Below are positions 24,066 to 34,147 of a stretch of DNA of 64,000 nucleotides, in pieces. The translations under genes and the position numbers were made by a program. Under the pieces are notes generated by a model. That model saw only the letters and a program-made list of their open reading frames with translations. It made no database searches and was not told where the DNA came from. Source of the DNA: Rhodoplanes sp. Z2-YC6860 (lineage in GTDB: Bacteria; Pseudomonadota; Alphaproteobacteria; Rhizobiales; Xanthobacteraceae); NCBI RefSeq assembly GCF_001579845.1, contig NZ_CP007440.1:2484001-2548000 (forward strand), in the 5' to 3' direction. The number at the start of each line of letters is the position of its first letter. Within the stretch, counting starts at the first letter, position 1.

Positions 24066-25031
24066 TTAATTTTCGCGCAACCCGGCCGCATCGATCAGCG
24101 GCAGCATGCGCTTGGCATCCTGCTGGACGTAAGCCGCGTATTCCTCCGGGCCCTTGTGGAACATCTCCACACCGGCCTTGGTGAGCTTGTCCTTCGTCTC
24201 CGGCGCTTTCATCACCTGCGCGATCACAGCCGCGAGCTTCTCCACGACCGGCCGCGGCGTGCCGGCTGGCGCCGAGATGCCGTACCAGGTGCTTAGGTCG
24301 AAGTCGGCGAAACCGAGTTCACCCATGGTGGCAAGCTGCGGCAGTGCTTCGGACCGAACCTCGTTGGCAACCGCCAGCGCGCGCAACGTCCCGGCCTGGA
24401 TGTGCGGCAGGAGCGGCGGCAGGTTGAGGAAGCCGAGATCGATGCGGCCGGCGAGGAGATCGGTCGAAGCCGGCGCCGCGCCGCCATAGGGCACATGCAC
24501 CAGCTTGAAGCCGCCGACCTGCTGAAACTTCAATCCGAGCAGTTGCGGCAGGCTGCCCTGGCCGACGGATGCAAAGTTCATCGCGCCGTTGGCGGCTTTC
24601 GCCGCCGCGATCAATTCCTGGACGGTCTTGTAGGGACGCTGCGCCGGCACCACGAGAACGTTGGGGACATTGCCCACCATCGCGATGAACACGAAATCCT
24701 TGATGCCGTCGAACTTCGCGCCCTTCGACAGCGCTGGCGCAATGATGTGCGACGGCGAGCCGCCGATGAACAGCGTGTAGCCGTCGGGCTGTGCGTGGGC
24801 CACATAGGCCGCGGCGAGCGCGGTGCCGGCGCCGACGCGATTTTCGACCACGACGGGCTGACCGAGCGCAGCGGCCATGCCTTCGGCGACGGTGCGCGCC
24901 AGAAGATCGGCGGGCCCGCCCGCGGCGTAGGGATTGACCAGCGTGATGTTGCGGGTGGGATAGGTCTGCGCCGTGACGTGTCCGGACAGTGCGATCCACA
25001 CGAGCGCGGCGAGCGCTGCGATGCGCTTCAT
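24066..25031 (-). CDS. Bug/TctC-family periplasmic receptor
   Basis: 321 residues. Signal peptide MKRIAALAALVWIALSGHVTAQ, then TYPTRNITLVNPYAAGGPADLLARTV and GAGTALAAAYVAHAQPDGYTLF. It is an orphan receptor without TctA/B genes in view. It is divergent from the MetE-like gene, with a candidate operator in the 116-bp gap. Confidence 0.9.
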   Translation of the reverse strand: MKRIAALAALVWIALSGHVTAQTYPTRNITLVNPYAAGGPADLLARTVAEGMAAALGQPVVVENRVGAGTALAAAYVAHAQPDGYTLFIGGSPSHIIAPALSKGAKFDGIKDFVFIAMVGNVPNVLVVPAQRPYKTVQELIAAAKAANGAMNFASVGQGSLPQLLGLKFQQVGGFKLVHVPYGGAAPASTDLLAGRIDLGFLNLPPLLPHIQAGTLRALAVANEVRSEALPQLATMGELGFADFDLSTWYGISAPAGTPRPVVEKLAAVIAQVMKAPETKDKLTKAGVEMFHKGPEEYAAYVQQDAKRMLPLIDAAGLREN

Positions 25032-25111
25032 TTCGATTTCCTCCCATCCTCGCGCCTGCAGGCTTTCGCTTGCCCACGGTTTGACGACGCCATCAATTGA
25101 ACAATAAGCTA

Positions 25112-25124
25112 GATGAGTGATCTT
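25112..25124 (+). promoter_or_regulatory. Candidate GntR operator, copy 1
   Basis: AGATGAGTGATCT, 24 bp before the MetE-like gene. The surrounding 22 nt (25108-25129) match the 27932-27953 stretch at all but four positions. A weaker copy is at 32169-32181. All three are intergenic and close to a HutC/GntR gene, so it is a plausible operator. Confidence 0.5.
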
Positions 25125-25147
25125 TTACAAACGGAGAGACCGAAAAC

Positions 25148-26176
25148 GTGCTGTTCCCAACGACGCTGGTCGGAAGCTACCCGCAGCCGGACTGGCTGAT
25201 CGATCGCAAGAAGCTCGCCGAGATCGTGCCGCCGCGCGCGCGGGCGCGCGAGCTGTGGCGCATGGATGGCGCGTTGCTCGATCAGGCGCAGGACGACGCG
25301 ACAGTCCTCGCGGTGCGCGATCAGGAGCGCGCCGGCGTCGATGTCGTCACCGACGGCGAGATGCGGCGCGAGAGCTATTCCAATCGCTTTGCCACCGCGC
25401 TCGAGGGCATGGACAGCGACCATCCGGCGGAAATCCCGTCACGCACGGCAGGCCGTGTGCAGATCGTGCCGCGCGTCGTGGGCAAGCTGCGACGAAGTGC
25501 CCCGGTGCAGGTCCGCGACGTTGCGTTCCTGCGTGCGCAGACCGACCGGCAAATCCGGATCACCATACCGGGGCCATTCACGATGACGCAGCAGCTGTTC
25601 GACGAGCACTATCACGATGACAAGGCACTCGCGATGGACTGCGCGGCCGCGCTCAACGACGAGATCAAGGAGCTGTTCGCGGCCGGTGCCGATGTGGTGC
25701 AGCTCGACGAGCCGTTCCTGCAGGCGCAGCCCGAAAAGGCGCGGAGCTTCGCGATCCCGGCCATCAACCGGGCGCTGGAAGGCGCCAAGGGCAAGACCGC
25801 GGTGCATCTCTGCTTCGGTTATGCCGCGCGCGTGTCGACCAAGCCGTCGGGCTATTCGTTCCTGCCGGAGCTCAACGCCTGCAAGGCCGATCAGATCTCG
25901 ATCGAGACGGCACAGCCCAAGCTCGACTGCGCGATTCTGGCGAAGCTGCCGGACAAGCACATCATCCTCGGCGTGCTCGATCTCGGCGACATGACCATCG
26001 AGACGCCGGAGACGGTCGCCGGCCGCGTCCGCCGCGCGCTGCCCTATGTGTCGCCAGACCGCGTGATCCTCGCGCCCGACTGCGGCATGAAATACCTGCC
26101 GCGTGACGTGGCGTTCGGCAAGCTCAAGGCGATGGCCGATGCGGCTGCAATTCTGCGCCGCGAGGTGTCGGGCTGA
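25148..26176 (+). CDS. MetE C-terminal-like (cobalamin-independent methionine synthase family) protein
   Basis: 342 residues, GTG start with GGAG upstream. The TIM-barrel fold has the zinc ligands of the family: H220 and C222 (AVHLCFGYA) and C312 (LAPDCGMKYLPRDVA). E188 in VQLDEPFLQ and D69 in VVTDGEMRRESYSNRF are also conserved. It has only the catalytic half, like archaeal MetE, epoxyalkane-CoM transferase or uncharacterised rhizobial homologues. In this catabolic setting a thiol-transfer or demethylation role is as likely as methionine synthesis. Confidence 0.85.
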   Translation: MLFPTTLVGSYPQPDWLIDRKKLAEIVPPRARARELWRMDGALLDQAQDDATVLAVRDQERAGVDVVTDGEMRRESYSNRFATALEGMDSDHPAEIPSRTAGRVQIVPRVVGKLRRSAPVQVRDVAFLRAQTDRQIRITIPGPFTMTQQLFDEHYHDDKALAMDCAAALNDEIKELFAAGADVVQLDEPFLQAQPEKARSFAIPAINRALEGAKGKTAVHLCFGYAARVSTKPSGYSFLPELNACKADQISIETAQPKLDCAILAKLPDKHIILGVLDLGDMTIETPETVAGRVRRALPYVSPDRVILAPDCGMKYLPRDVAFGKLKAMADAAAILRREVSG

Positions 26177-26186
26177 AGCGCTCTTT

Positions 26187-26939
26187 TCACTTCAGCTTCA
26201 TGTCGATGCGGACCTGGTCGCCTCGGTAAAGGCCTTCGCCGATGAACACCAGGCTGCCGTTCTGGTCGACCACCGATCGGGTGACGCAGGCGATCGGCGC
26301 ATTGAGCGGAATGTTCAGCGCCTGCGCGATCTCGACATCGGCGGTGCCGATGGTGAGGCTTTGCCGCGCGTCCTTGATCTTCACCCCAGGGATATCGGCA
26401 ATCAGCCGCAGCGCGGTCTTGGTCTCGAACAGGGTACGCGTCATGCGCTTGCTCAGCCGTTCGTCGATGTAGAGCTCGGCCAGCAGGAACGGCACGCCGT
26501 CGCGGGTGTGGCGGCGCCGCAGCCGCCGGTAGGACGGCGCCAGCTTGCCGATCGGATGCGGAATTTGCCGTGGCTTCTGGCCGCGGTCGTCGGAGAGGAC
26601 CTCGATGATCGCGCCGGCGCGCGACATCAGGAGGCCCGACCAGTCGGTCGCGACTTCGCACCAGAGCTGCTCCTTGGCGCGCTCCTTCACGAAGGTGCCC
26701 TTGGCGCGATAGCGCTCGATCAGGCCCTCGCTTTCGAGCTGGCCCAGAGCCTGACGGATGGTGGCCCGCGCCACGCCGCATTCGGCCGAAAGGTCCTCAA
26801 CGGTCGGGATCTGCGCGCCGACGCCCCATTCACCGGCCTGGATGCGGCGGCGGAACAGGCTCGCGAGCTGGATGTAGCGCGCGACCGCGCTGCGGCTCAG
26901 ATCGACTCGCGCCGGCTTGGCTGTGGCCTTAGCGGCCAT
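26187..26939 (-). CDS. HutC-subfamily GntR transcriptional regulator
   Basis: 250 residues from ATG 26939; the longer frame to 27152 is shadow of the neighbour. The winged helix is RRRIQAGEWGVGAQIPTVEDLSAECGVARATIRQALGQLESEGLIERYRAKGTFV. A UTRA ligand domain follows (VPFLLAELYIDERLSKRMTR; PIACVTRSVVDQNGSLVFIGEGLYRGD). It overlaps the stop of the 2-hydroxyacid dehydrogenase gene by 11 bp and is probably co-transcribed with it. The repeated 13-bp intergenic motif in this region is its likely operator. Confidence 0.92.
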   Translation of the reverse strand: MAAKATAKPARVDLSRSAVARYIQLASLFRRRIQAGEWGVGAQIPTVEDLSAECGVARATIRQALGQLESEGLIERYRAKGTFVKERAKEQLWCEVATDWSGLLMSRAGAIIEVLSDDRGQKPRQIPHPIGKLAPSYRRLRRRHTRDGVPFLLAELYIDERLSKRMTRTLFETKTALRLIADIPGVKIKDARQSLTIGTADVEIAQALNIPLNAPIACVTRSVVDQNGSLVFIGEGLYRGDQVRIDMKLK

Positions 26940-27894
26940 GGGAACCTCCTGGGAGAGCGTCGGATGCTGCGTCGTGAAAGGGCTGTCCGGCGAGAAAACT
27001 GTCGAGATCGCGGGCGAGGCGGTTGAGCATCGCGGCGCGGGTCTCGAGGGTGATCGAAGCCGAGTGCGGCGAGAGCACCACGTTCTGCATTTCGAGGAAC
27101 CGCGGATCGAAACCGGGCTCGCTGGCGAACACGTCGAGGGCCGCGCCGGCAATCGTGCCGTTCTGAAGCGCCGCGATCAGCGCGGGCTCCTCGACAACGA
27201 AGCCGCGCGACACGTTGATCAGGTATCCGTCGGGGCCGAGCTTCTGAAGGACTTCGGCGTTGACGAGATGCCGCGTTTCTTCGGTCGCAGTGCAGGACAG
27301 CACAAGGACGTCCGAGCGTTTCGCGAGCGCCAGCAAATCCGGCTCGAAGGCATAAGGCACGGCCGGATTCGGCTTCCGCCCGGTATAGACCACCGTCATG
27401 CCGACGCCTTGCGCGAATTTCGCGGCGCGCTGGCCGATGCGGCCAAGGCCGACGATGCCCATGGTCTTGCCCGCGACCCGGTGCGAGGCGGCGATGCGTT
27501 CCTTCTGCCAGCGCCCGCTGCGCATGAAGCGGTCGGCCTCGGCCACCCGGCGCATGATGCCATAGGTCATGGCGATGACGGCCTCGCCGACGTCGTCGGC
27601 GAGTTCATCGGGTGTGTTGCAGATCGCGACGTTGCGGGCGCGGGCGGCGGCGAGATCGATCTTGTCGAGGCCGGCGCCGTTACAGATCACGATCTTGAGG
27701 TCAGGAAGGGCGTCGAGCCGTTTGGCGTCGATGCCATGCATGCTGGTGGTCGCCGCGACCCGCACCCCAGGCACCGGGTCGGCCGGCCACGAGGCGGGCA
27801 ACTCGGACATATCGCAGCGCTGCGCCACCAGCGAACGCAGATCCGGCGGAACCGTGGCGATGCACACCGCTTTCAGCCGTGCGGTTTCGGTCAT
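26929..27894 (-). CDS. D-isomer-specific 2-hydroxyacid dehydrogenase
   Basis: 321 residues. NAD-binding GLGRIG is at 149-154, and the catalytic positions are R230 (INVSRG), E259 (DVFASEP) and H277 (SPHSAS). It interconverts a 2-keto acid and a D-2-hydroxy acid with NAD(P)H. It is transcribed with the GntR regulator and divergent from the split fumarase/tartrate-dehydratase genes, which suggests a hydroxyacid or dicarboxylate pathway. Confidence 0.92.
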   Translation of the reverse strand: MTETARLKAVCIATVPPDLRSLVAQRCDMSELPASWPADPVPGVRVAATTSMHGIDAKRLDALPDLKIVICNGAGLDKIDLAAARARNVAICNTPDELADDVGEAVIAMTYGIMRRVAEADRFMRSGRWQKERIAASHRVAGKTMGIVGLGRIGQRAAKFAQGVGMTVVYTGRKPNPAVPYAFEPDLLALAKRSDVLVLSCTATEETRHLVNAEVLQKLGPDGYLINVSRGFVVEEPALIAALQNGTIAGAALDVFASEPGFDPRFLEMQNVVLSPHSASITLETRAAMLNRLARDLDSFLAGQPFHDAASDALPGGSHGR

Positions 27895-27935
27895 GGAGCG
27901 TTCCGGTTGAACTTGTGGCGCAAACCCATATAGCT

Positions 27936-27948
27936 AGAATATTGATCT
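27936..27948 (+). promoter_or_regulatory. Candidate GntR operator, copy 2
   Basis: AGAATATTGATCT lies between the 2-hydroxyacid dehydrogenase gene (minus) and the fumarase-type gene (plus). Its 22-nt context is nearly identical to copy 1, and both copies have the same orientation relative to the rightward gene. Confidence 0.5.
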
Positions 27949-28004
27949 TTTACCACGGCCCTCTTGTTTTCGAGGGCCAAGAGCCTTTGCCGGAGCCAAG
28001 TCGC

Positions 28005-28874
28005 GTGGCCATCACCTACGATCAGGTCAAGTCGGTCGCATCGGAGCTTTACGGCTCCTGCCTGATGAAAATCCCCGAAGACACCAAGGGTGCGCTCCAG
28101 CGCGCCTACGACAAAGAGAGCAACGAGGGCGCCCGCAAGATCCTCGCGCTGATGCTGCGCAGCGCGATCGCGGCCGAGACCACGCGGAAGCACGTTTGCT
28201 CCGACGCTGGCGTGCCGGTGTACTTCGTCAAGATCGGTACCGAGGCGCGGCTCGAAGGGCCGATCAAGCAGGCGATCTCCGACGGCTTCGACCATCTGGT
28301 CGCCACGATCGATCCGCCGATCCTCAAGCACGTCACCAATCCGCTCACGCAGGAGCGCGGCTACAAGGGCAAGGACATGCCCTTGGTGAGCTACGACCTC
28401 ATTGACGGGGCCGACTACGTCGAAATCCTGTGTTCGCCGAAAGCGCTCGGCTCGGGCCGCTGGGCGGCGCTGGAGATTTTCAGCTTTCCATCACTCGAGG
28501 TGATCGAGAAATACGTCATGGACTGCGTGCTGAAGGCGGGCTCGCAGCACTGTCCGCCGGTGGTGATCGGGGTGGGCATCGGCGGCACGTTCGATCACTG
28601 CGCCAAGCTCGCCAAGATGGCGACGCTGCGTCCCTATGGCGAATTGAATTCCGAGCCCAAGATCGCCGCGATGGAGCAGCGGCTGCTCGAAGCCGTCAAT
28701 AAGACCGGCTTCGGTCCGATGGGCACTGGCGGCGACACCACGGCGCTGGCCGTCAACGTTGAATACTCCTCCGGTCACGGTTTCACGCCGGTCGCGGTGT
28801 GCTTCAACTGCTGGATCAACCGCCGCGCCGGCGCGCGCATCTACAACGACGGCCGCATCGAGAAATTCGAATGA
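28005..28874 (+). CDS. Class I fumarase/L-tartrate dehydratase-type alpha subunit
   Basis: 289 residues from GTG 28005 (GGAG about 10 nt upstream); the frame upstream to 27879 includes the promoter region and is not coding. Fe-S cysteines typical of class I fumarases are visible: C65 (HVCSDAGVPVYF), C183 (QHCPPVVIGVGIGGTFD) and C266 or C269 (VAVCFNCW). GFGPMGTGGDTTALAVNVE is also diagnostic. Two-subunit forms act as fumarase, L(+)-tartrate dehydratase or related hydratases, so the substrate is open. The beta gene follows with a 4-bp overlap. Confidence 0.9.
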   Translation: MAITYDQVKSVASELYGSCLMKIPEDTKGALQRAYDKESNEGARKILALMLRSAIAAETTRKHVCSDAGVPVYFVKIGTEARLEGPIKQAISDGFDHLVATIDPPILKHVTNPLTQERGYKGKDMPLVSYDLIDGADYVEILCSPKALGSGRWAALEIFSFPSLEVIEKYVMDCVLKAGSQHCPPVVIGVGIGGTFDHCAKLAKMATLRPYGELNSEPKIAAMEQRLLEAVNKTGFGPMGTGGDTTALAVNVEYSSGHGFTPVAVCFNCWINRRAGARIYNDGRIEKFE

Positions 28875-29515
28875 GCACCTCCCTCGATCTCGACGGCGCC
28901 ATCCGGCTCAAGCTGCCGATCAGCGAGGCTGACGTGCGCAAGCTCAAGGCCGGCGATTTCGTCCTGCTCGATGGCGACATCGTCATCACGGCGGGGCTGC
29001 CGACCCATCAGCGCATCCAGGACTATATCGATGCCGGCAAGCCTTTGCCGATGGATCTCACCGGCGGCACGCTGTTTCATCTCGGCAGTTACAGCCAGGA
29101 GAAGGATGGCGCGTTCGAGGTTCTCTACATGAACCCGACCACCAGCACGCGCTTCAATCCGTTCATGCCGGGTTTCATCCGCCGTTTCGGTCTCCGCATG
29201 GTTGGCGGCAAAGGCGGACTCGATTTGGAGTCGGCGAAGGCCATGAAGGACGTCGGCTGCGTCTATCTCTCGTTTCTCGGCGGTGGCTCGGCGCTGCATT
29301 CGGCTGCGATCAAAGCGGTGCGCCAGGTGGCCTGGGACGATCTCGTCGCGCACTATCGGCTGGTGAAGCTCAACGTCCAGGAACTCGGCCCATTGGTGGT
29401 CGGTATCGACAGCCACGGCAACAGCTCGTTCGAGCAATTGGGCCAGCAGGCGCGCGTGCGCATGCCGGAGATTCTGCGCGGCCTCGACGAGGCGCGGGCG
29501 AAAGCCATTGAATGA
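28871..29515 (+). CDS. Class I fumarase/L-tartrate dehydratase-type beta subunit
   Basis: 214 residues from ATG 28871 (ATGA overlap with the alpha gene). LKLPISEADVRKLKAGDFVLLDGDIVITAGLPTHQRI and RMVGGKGGLDLESAKAMKDVGCVYLSFLGG are typical of the swivelling C-terminal domain (Fumerase_C). It completes the oxygen-sensitive Fe-S hydratase with the alpha subunit. A palindromic repeat and an IS110 copy lie directly downstream. Confidence 0.9.
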   Translation: MSTSLDLDGAIRLKLPISEADVRKLKAGDFVLLDGDIVITAGLPTHQRIQDYIDAGKPLPMDLTGGTLFHLGSYSQEKDGAFEVLYMNPTTSTRFNPFMPGFIRRFGLRMVGGKGGLDLESAKAMKDVGCVYLSFLGGGSALHSAAIKAVRQVAWDDLVAHYRLVKLNVQELGPLVVGIDSHGNSSFEQLGQQARVRMPEILRGLDEARAKAIE

Positions 29516-29539
29516 CAGTTACCGTATCGGCGGTGTGCT

Positions 29540-29575
29540 CCCTCTCCCCAGCGGGGAGAGGGTCGGGGTGAGGGG
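29540..29575. repeat. Left arm of a composite palindromic repeat
   Basis: CCCTCTCCCC (29540-29549) pairs with GGGGAGAGGG (29553-29562), followed by TCGGGGTGAGGGGG. The matching right arm is at 30734-30780, with the IS110 copy between them. Confidence 0.7.
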
Positions 29576-29593
29576 GAACAGCTCTATCGATAA

Positions 29594-30718
<1,125 letters not shown>

Positions 30719-30733
30719 CACGCGAGACAGTCG

Positions 30734-30780
30734 CTCACCCGACGCGCTTCGCGCGTCGACCTCTCCCTATGGGAGAGGTG
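30734..30780. repeat. Right arm of a composite palindromic repeat
   Basis: CTCACCC is followed by two hairpins, GACGCGC/GCGCGTC (30741-30757) and CCTCTCCC/GGGAGAGG (30760-30778). With the left arm at 29540 it forms the kind of two-armed repeat common in this group of bacteria, here split by the IS110 copy. Confidence 0.7.
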
Positions 30781-30800
30781 AAGAGGCTGCACCACCCGAT

Positions 30801-31412
30801 TCAAGAATCGTCCACCGCTTCGGTGAGCTTGAACGACGGCCGAGCAGCGATCGCCTTGTGCCAGCTCGCGAGCTTTGGATGCTGCTGCCGCCAGGGATCG
30901 CCCTCGAAGCGGAAGTCGATGTAGGACAGCGCGACACCCACCGCGATGTGACCGACGGAATAGGGCATCCGCTCCAGCGTGGCAGCCTCAGCCTCCAGCG
31001 ACTCCAGCGTTTTACCCCGCTTGATCCGATAGCTGTTGAGATGCGGCTCGGACTGCGCCGGCCGGGTCAGCTCGTTCCGCCACAGCAGCAGAAAATCCAG
31101 CATCCCGTCGCCGAGCGCCTGCCAGCGCAGCACCGTCAGCCGTTCGGGCATGGTGGCGGGAAACAGCTTTGGCCCGTCATGCAGGCTGTCGAAATACTCG
31201 CAGATCACCGGCGAGTCGTAGATCACCGTGCCGTCGGCCAGCACCAGCGTCGGCAGCTTGGACAGCGGATTGTCCTTCATCAGCGTTTCGTGCGGCTGGG
31301 TGGTCGCCGCCACCGTGCGGACGCAGTCGAGGCGGTCGGCAAGACCAAGCTCATGCGCGACGATCATGACCTTGCGCACGAACGGCGAGCGCGGCGACCA
31401 GTGGAGCTTCAT
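30801..31412 (-). CDS. Glutathione S-transferase family protein
   Basis: 203 residues from ATG 31412 (MKLHWSPRSPFVRKV, a usual GST start; ATG 31418 is possible). The thioredoxin-like N-domain carries the NPLSKLPTLVLADGTVIYDSPVICEYFD glutathione-site pattern (cis-Pro, then D-S). An all-helical C-domain follows. It is the terminal gene of a minus-strand pair with the flavin reductase. Substrate unknown; the setting suggests detoxification or isomerisation of a catabolic intermediate. Confidence 0.88.
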   Translation of the reverse strand: MKLHWSPRSPFVRKVMIVAHELGLADRLDCVRTVAATTQPHETLMKDNPLSKLPTLVLADGTVIYDSPVICEYFDSLHDGPKLFPATMPERLTVLRWQALGDGMLDFLLLWRNELTRPAQSEPHLNSYRIKRGKTLESLEAEAATLERMPYSVGHIAVGVALSYIDFRFEGDPWRQQHPKLASWHKAIAARPSFKLTEAVDDS

Positions 31413-31448
31413 GCGCATCGGAAACGTCCCGGCGTTGATGTTGCGAGG

Positions 31449-32090
31449 TCAGTGTTGTGGTTTGGGCGGCGAGGGCGGCGCGTCCGCGGGCCTTTCCGGG
31501 CGCTTGATCGTGAAGAAGTCCTCGACGACGCTGTAGTCCATATAGCCAAGGCGTGCGATCGGCTTCATCTTGCGCACGTCGATCTGGCCGTCGACAATCA
31601 CGGCGTCGTCGACATGCACACCGACGACCTCGCCCACAATCATCGACGACGGATACTTGTTGCCGTCCGAGCCGGTCAGTTGCACCGTGGTGTTGTATTT
31701 GCATTCCAGTGCCACGGGGGTGCGGGCGACGCGGGGCGGCTTGACGTTGAGGCACGGCAGCATCTCGATGCCGACACGCGCAGGCTCGCTGATTTCCGCG
31801 CCGAACTCGGCCGACGAGGCGTTCATGACGTCGCGCAAGTCCCAGGTCGCCATGTTGACGACGAACTCTCCCGTCTCCTCGGCATTGATCTGGGAATGCT
31901 TGCGCGGATTACTGGAGAACAGCACCAAAGGCGGATGGGCCGACACCGCGTTGAAGAAGCTGTAGGGCGCCAAGTTCACCACGCCGGTCCTGCTGACGGT
32001 CGAGATCCAGCCGATCGGGCGCGGCACCACCAGCGCGGTCCAGGGATTGTGCGGCAGATTGTGGTCGTTGCGCCTTGGATCGTAGAACAT
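31449..32090 (-). CDS. Flavin reductase-like (FMN-binding split-barrel) protein
   Basis: 213 residues from ATG 32090 with AGGA just upstream; the longer frame to 32168 crosses the promoter region. VVPRPIGWISTVSRTGVVNLAPYSFFNAVSAHPPLVLFSS is the classic flavin_reductase-domain N-terminus. It may supply reduced flavin to an oxygenase or act as a hydroxylase component, but no partner monooxygenase is in the window. It lies upstream of the GST gene on the same strand. Confidence 0.88.
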   Translation of the reverse strand: MFYDPRRNDHNLPHNPWTALVVPRPIGWISTVSRTGVVNLAPYSFFNAVSAHPPLVLFSSNPRKHSQINAEETGEFVVNMATWDLRDVMNASSAEFGAEISEPARVGIEMLPCLNVKPPRVARTPVALECKYNTTVQLTGSDGNKYPSSMIVGEVVGVHVDDAVIVDGQIDVRKMKPIARLGYMDYSVVEDFFTIKRPERPADAPPSPPKPQH

Positions 32091-32168
32091 CAAAATTCCT
32101 GTCACTGCCGGCGTAGTTCTAACGGTCCGGAGCGCGACTGAGTGTCCCGCCTGAACACCCAATAGCAC

Positions 32169-32181
32169 AGATTATTAGTCT
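32169..32181. promoter_or_regulatory. Candidate GntR operator, weaker copy 3
   Basis: AGATTATTAGTCT is an imperfect dyad (AGA-x-TA-x-TA-x-TCT) in the 196-bp gap between the flavin reductase and Bug receptor genes. Aligned over 16 nt with copy 2 it matches at 12 positions. Confidence 0.35.
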
Positions 32182-32286
32182 TTCGAGACCGAACCTGCTA
32201 GCCTTGGCGCAAGCAGGCTGCTTTGTAGAGTAGCCGCAGAATAAACGACACGGGCCGGCTGCGGACCGGCAAGGGAGGATGTCCTG

Positions 32287-33255
32287 ATGTCCAGACTGGT
32301 GCGCCTGGTGGGCCTCGCTGTTCTGTTGCTGTGGCCGGCGATTTCGTTCGCGCAGGATTTTCCCAATCATCCGATCCGCTTCATCGTGCCGTTCCCGGCC
32401 GGCGGTCCCGCCGACGTCATCAGCCGCGTCGTGACCGAAAAGATGTCGAGCCTGCTCGGCCAGCCCGTGGTGATCGAGAACCGGGGAGGCGCCGGCGGCC
32501 TGGTCGGCATCAACTCCGTCGCAAAGTCGACGCCGGACGGCTACACGATCGCGATCGCGCCTTCGAGCCAGCTCGCGATGAACGTCACGCTGCGCGACGA
32601 CATGCCGTTCCATCCGATGAAGGACCTAGCGCTGCTGACACAGATCGTCTCGGTGCCGGAAATCCTCGTGGTCAATCCGACCGTACCCGCCAAAACGCTT
32701 GCCGAGCTGGTGGCGCTTGCCAAGGCCCAGCCCGGCAAGTTGACATTCGCGTCGACCGGACCGGGTGGCATGCCGCACATGGCGACCGAGCTCCTGAAGC
32801 ACACCGCAGGAATGGATATCGTGCACGCGCCTTACACCGGCGCTGCGCCCGCCGTGAACGATCTCCTGGGCGGCCATGTGCAGATGATGTTCGCCGATGT
32901 GCCGGTGCTGATGGGCTCGATCAAAGCCGGTACGCTGCGGGCGCTCGCGATCGGGAGCACGCAGCGGATCGCCATCCTGCCTGATATTCCGACCACGGCC
33001 GAGCTCGGCATGCCCAAGGTCGAGGCCGACAACTGGTATGGTCTCGTCGCGCCGGTCGCGACGCCGAAGCCGGTTCTGGACAAGATCTACGCCGCGGCGA
33101 CCGAGGCGCTGCACTCGCCTGAGGTCAAGGACAAGCTCGCGGGGCAGGGCGTGATCGCGGTGGGCAACTCGACCGCCGACTTCCGGGCCTACGTGCAGCG
33201 GGAGATCGACCGCTGGGGCGAACTGATCAAGGCCACGGGCATCAAGATCAAGTGA
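32287..33255 (+). CDS. Bug/TctC-family periplasmic receptor
   Basis: 322 residues. GGGAGGA lies upstream of the ATG. Signal peptide MSRLVRLVGLAVLLLWPAISFAQ, then DFPNHPIRFIVPFPAGGPADVISRVV and GAGGLVGINSVAKSTPDGYTIAI. It is the fourth orphan Bug receptor in this window. It is divergent from the flavin reductase/GST pair and convergent with the MBL-fold gene. Confidence 0.92.
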   Translation: MSRLVRLVGLAVLLLWPAISFAQDFPNHPIRFIVPFPAGGPADVISRVVTEKMSSLLGQPVVIENRGGAGGLVGINSVAKSTPDGYTIAIAPSSQLAMNVTLRDDMPFHPMKDLALLTQIVSVPEILVVNPTVPAKTLAELVALAKAQPGKLTFASTGPGGMPHMATELLKHTAGMDIVHAPYTGAAPAVNDLLGGHVQMMFADVPVLMGSIKAGTLRALAIGSTQRIAILPDIPTTAELGMPKVEADNWYGLVAPVATPKPVLDKIYAAATEALHSPEVKDKLAGQGVIAVGNSTADFRAYVQREIDRWGELIKATGIKIK

Positions 33256-33268
33256 GCCGACGCCTTCG

Positions 33269-34147
33269 TCAGAGCGTCTGCTCCCACGCCATCGGAATCA
33301 CCCTGTAGCCGGAGCCGGCCTTCACAAGGTGGGCGAGGCCGGGAAAGTGCATGTGCATTCCGGTGAACAGGAGCTTATCGGTCGCGACCATGTCGAACAC
33401 CTGGCGGCGTGAGTCGATGGCGAGCTCCTTGTCGATGTCGAAGTCGAGGCACACTTCCGGATGCGCGGTCTGGAGCTCCTGTACGTGAATGGTGTCGCCC
33501 CAGATCAGCAAGTGATCCTTGCCCGAACTGATCATGTACGTGGTGTGTCCCGGCGTGTGGCCGGGGCGCGGAATCGCGGTCACACCCGGAAACACCTCGC
33601 CGCTCTTGAACGGCTGCCAGCGGTCCTTGTAGGGCGCGAGCTGATCGCGGCCGGCCTGGAAGAACAGCCGCTTCTCGCGGTCGGTGCCCGCGGCCATCCT
33701 GGCGTCGTCGAACCAGTGCGCGATTTCGTTCTCGTGCATGACGAGCTCGGCATTGGGGAAGTTGCGCCGGCCGGACGTCATGTCGAACAGTGCGCCCGAA
33801 TGGTCGGGATGCACGTGGGTCAGCAGAACGGTGTCGATGGCGGCCGGATCGACGCCGGCGGCTTTCAGATTGGCCAGAAGCTTGCCGGTGGTCGGCGTGA
33901 GGTAGCCGCCGCAACCGGTGTCGACCAAAGCCAGCCGGCCTGCCGAATAGATCAGGAAAGCGTTGACCGCCGTGCGTCGCGTCGGCCGGAAGTTCTCGGT
34001 GAGGATGCGCACGATCTCTTCGCGAGGCAGATTGCGCAGCATGTCGATCGAGGCGTCGAGGAAGCCGTCGCTGACAGCGGTGACGACGATGTCGCCCACC
34101 CGGCGATGAAAAAGACCGGGCACCTGCTGCTGCGGAACGTTGATCAT
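33269..34147 (-). CDS. Metallo-beta-lactamase-fold hydrolase
   Basis: 292 residues from ATG 34147. The metal motif HVHPDHSG (H111, H113, D115, H116) is intact, with further ligands in RPGHTPGHTTYM and IWGDTIH. The class resembles quorum-quenching or lactonase-like MBL proteins, and hydrolysis of a lactone or thioester is plausible. It is convergent with the Bug gene (13-bp gap) and divergent from the DUF35/thiolase pair. Confidence 0.9.
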   Translation of the reverse strand: MINVPQQQVPGLFHRRVGDIVVTAVSDGFLDASIDMLRNLPREEIVRILTENFRPTRRTAVNAFLIYSAGRLALVDTGCGGYLTPTTGKLLANLKAAGVDPAAIDTVLLTHVHPDHSGALFDMTSGRRNFPNAELVMHENEIAHWFDDARMAAGTDREKRLFFQAGRDQLAPYKDRWQPFKSGEVFPGVTAIPRPGHTPGHTTYMISSGKDHLLIWGDTIHVQELQTAHPEVCLDFDIDKELAIDSRRQVFDMVATDKLLFTGMHMHFPGLAHLVKAGSGYRVIPMAWEQTL

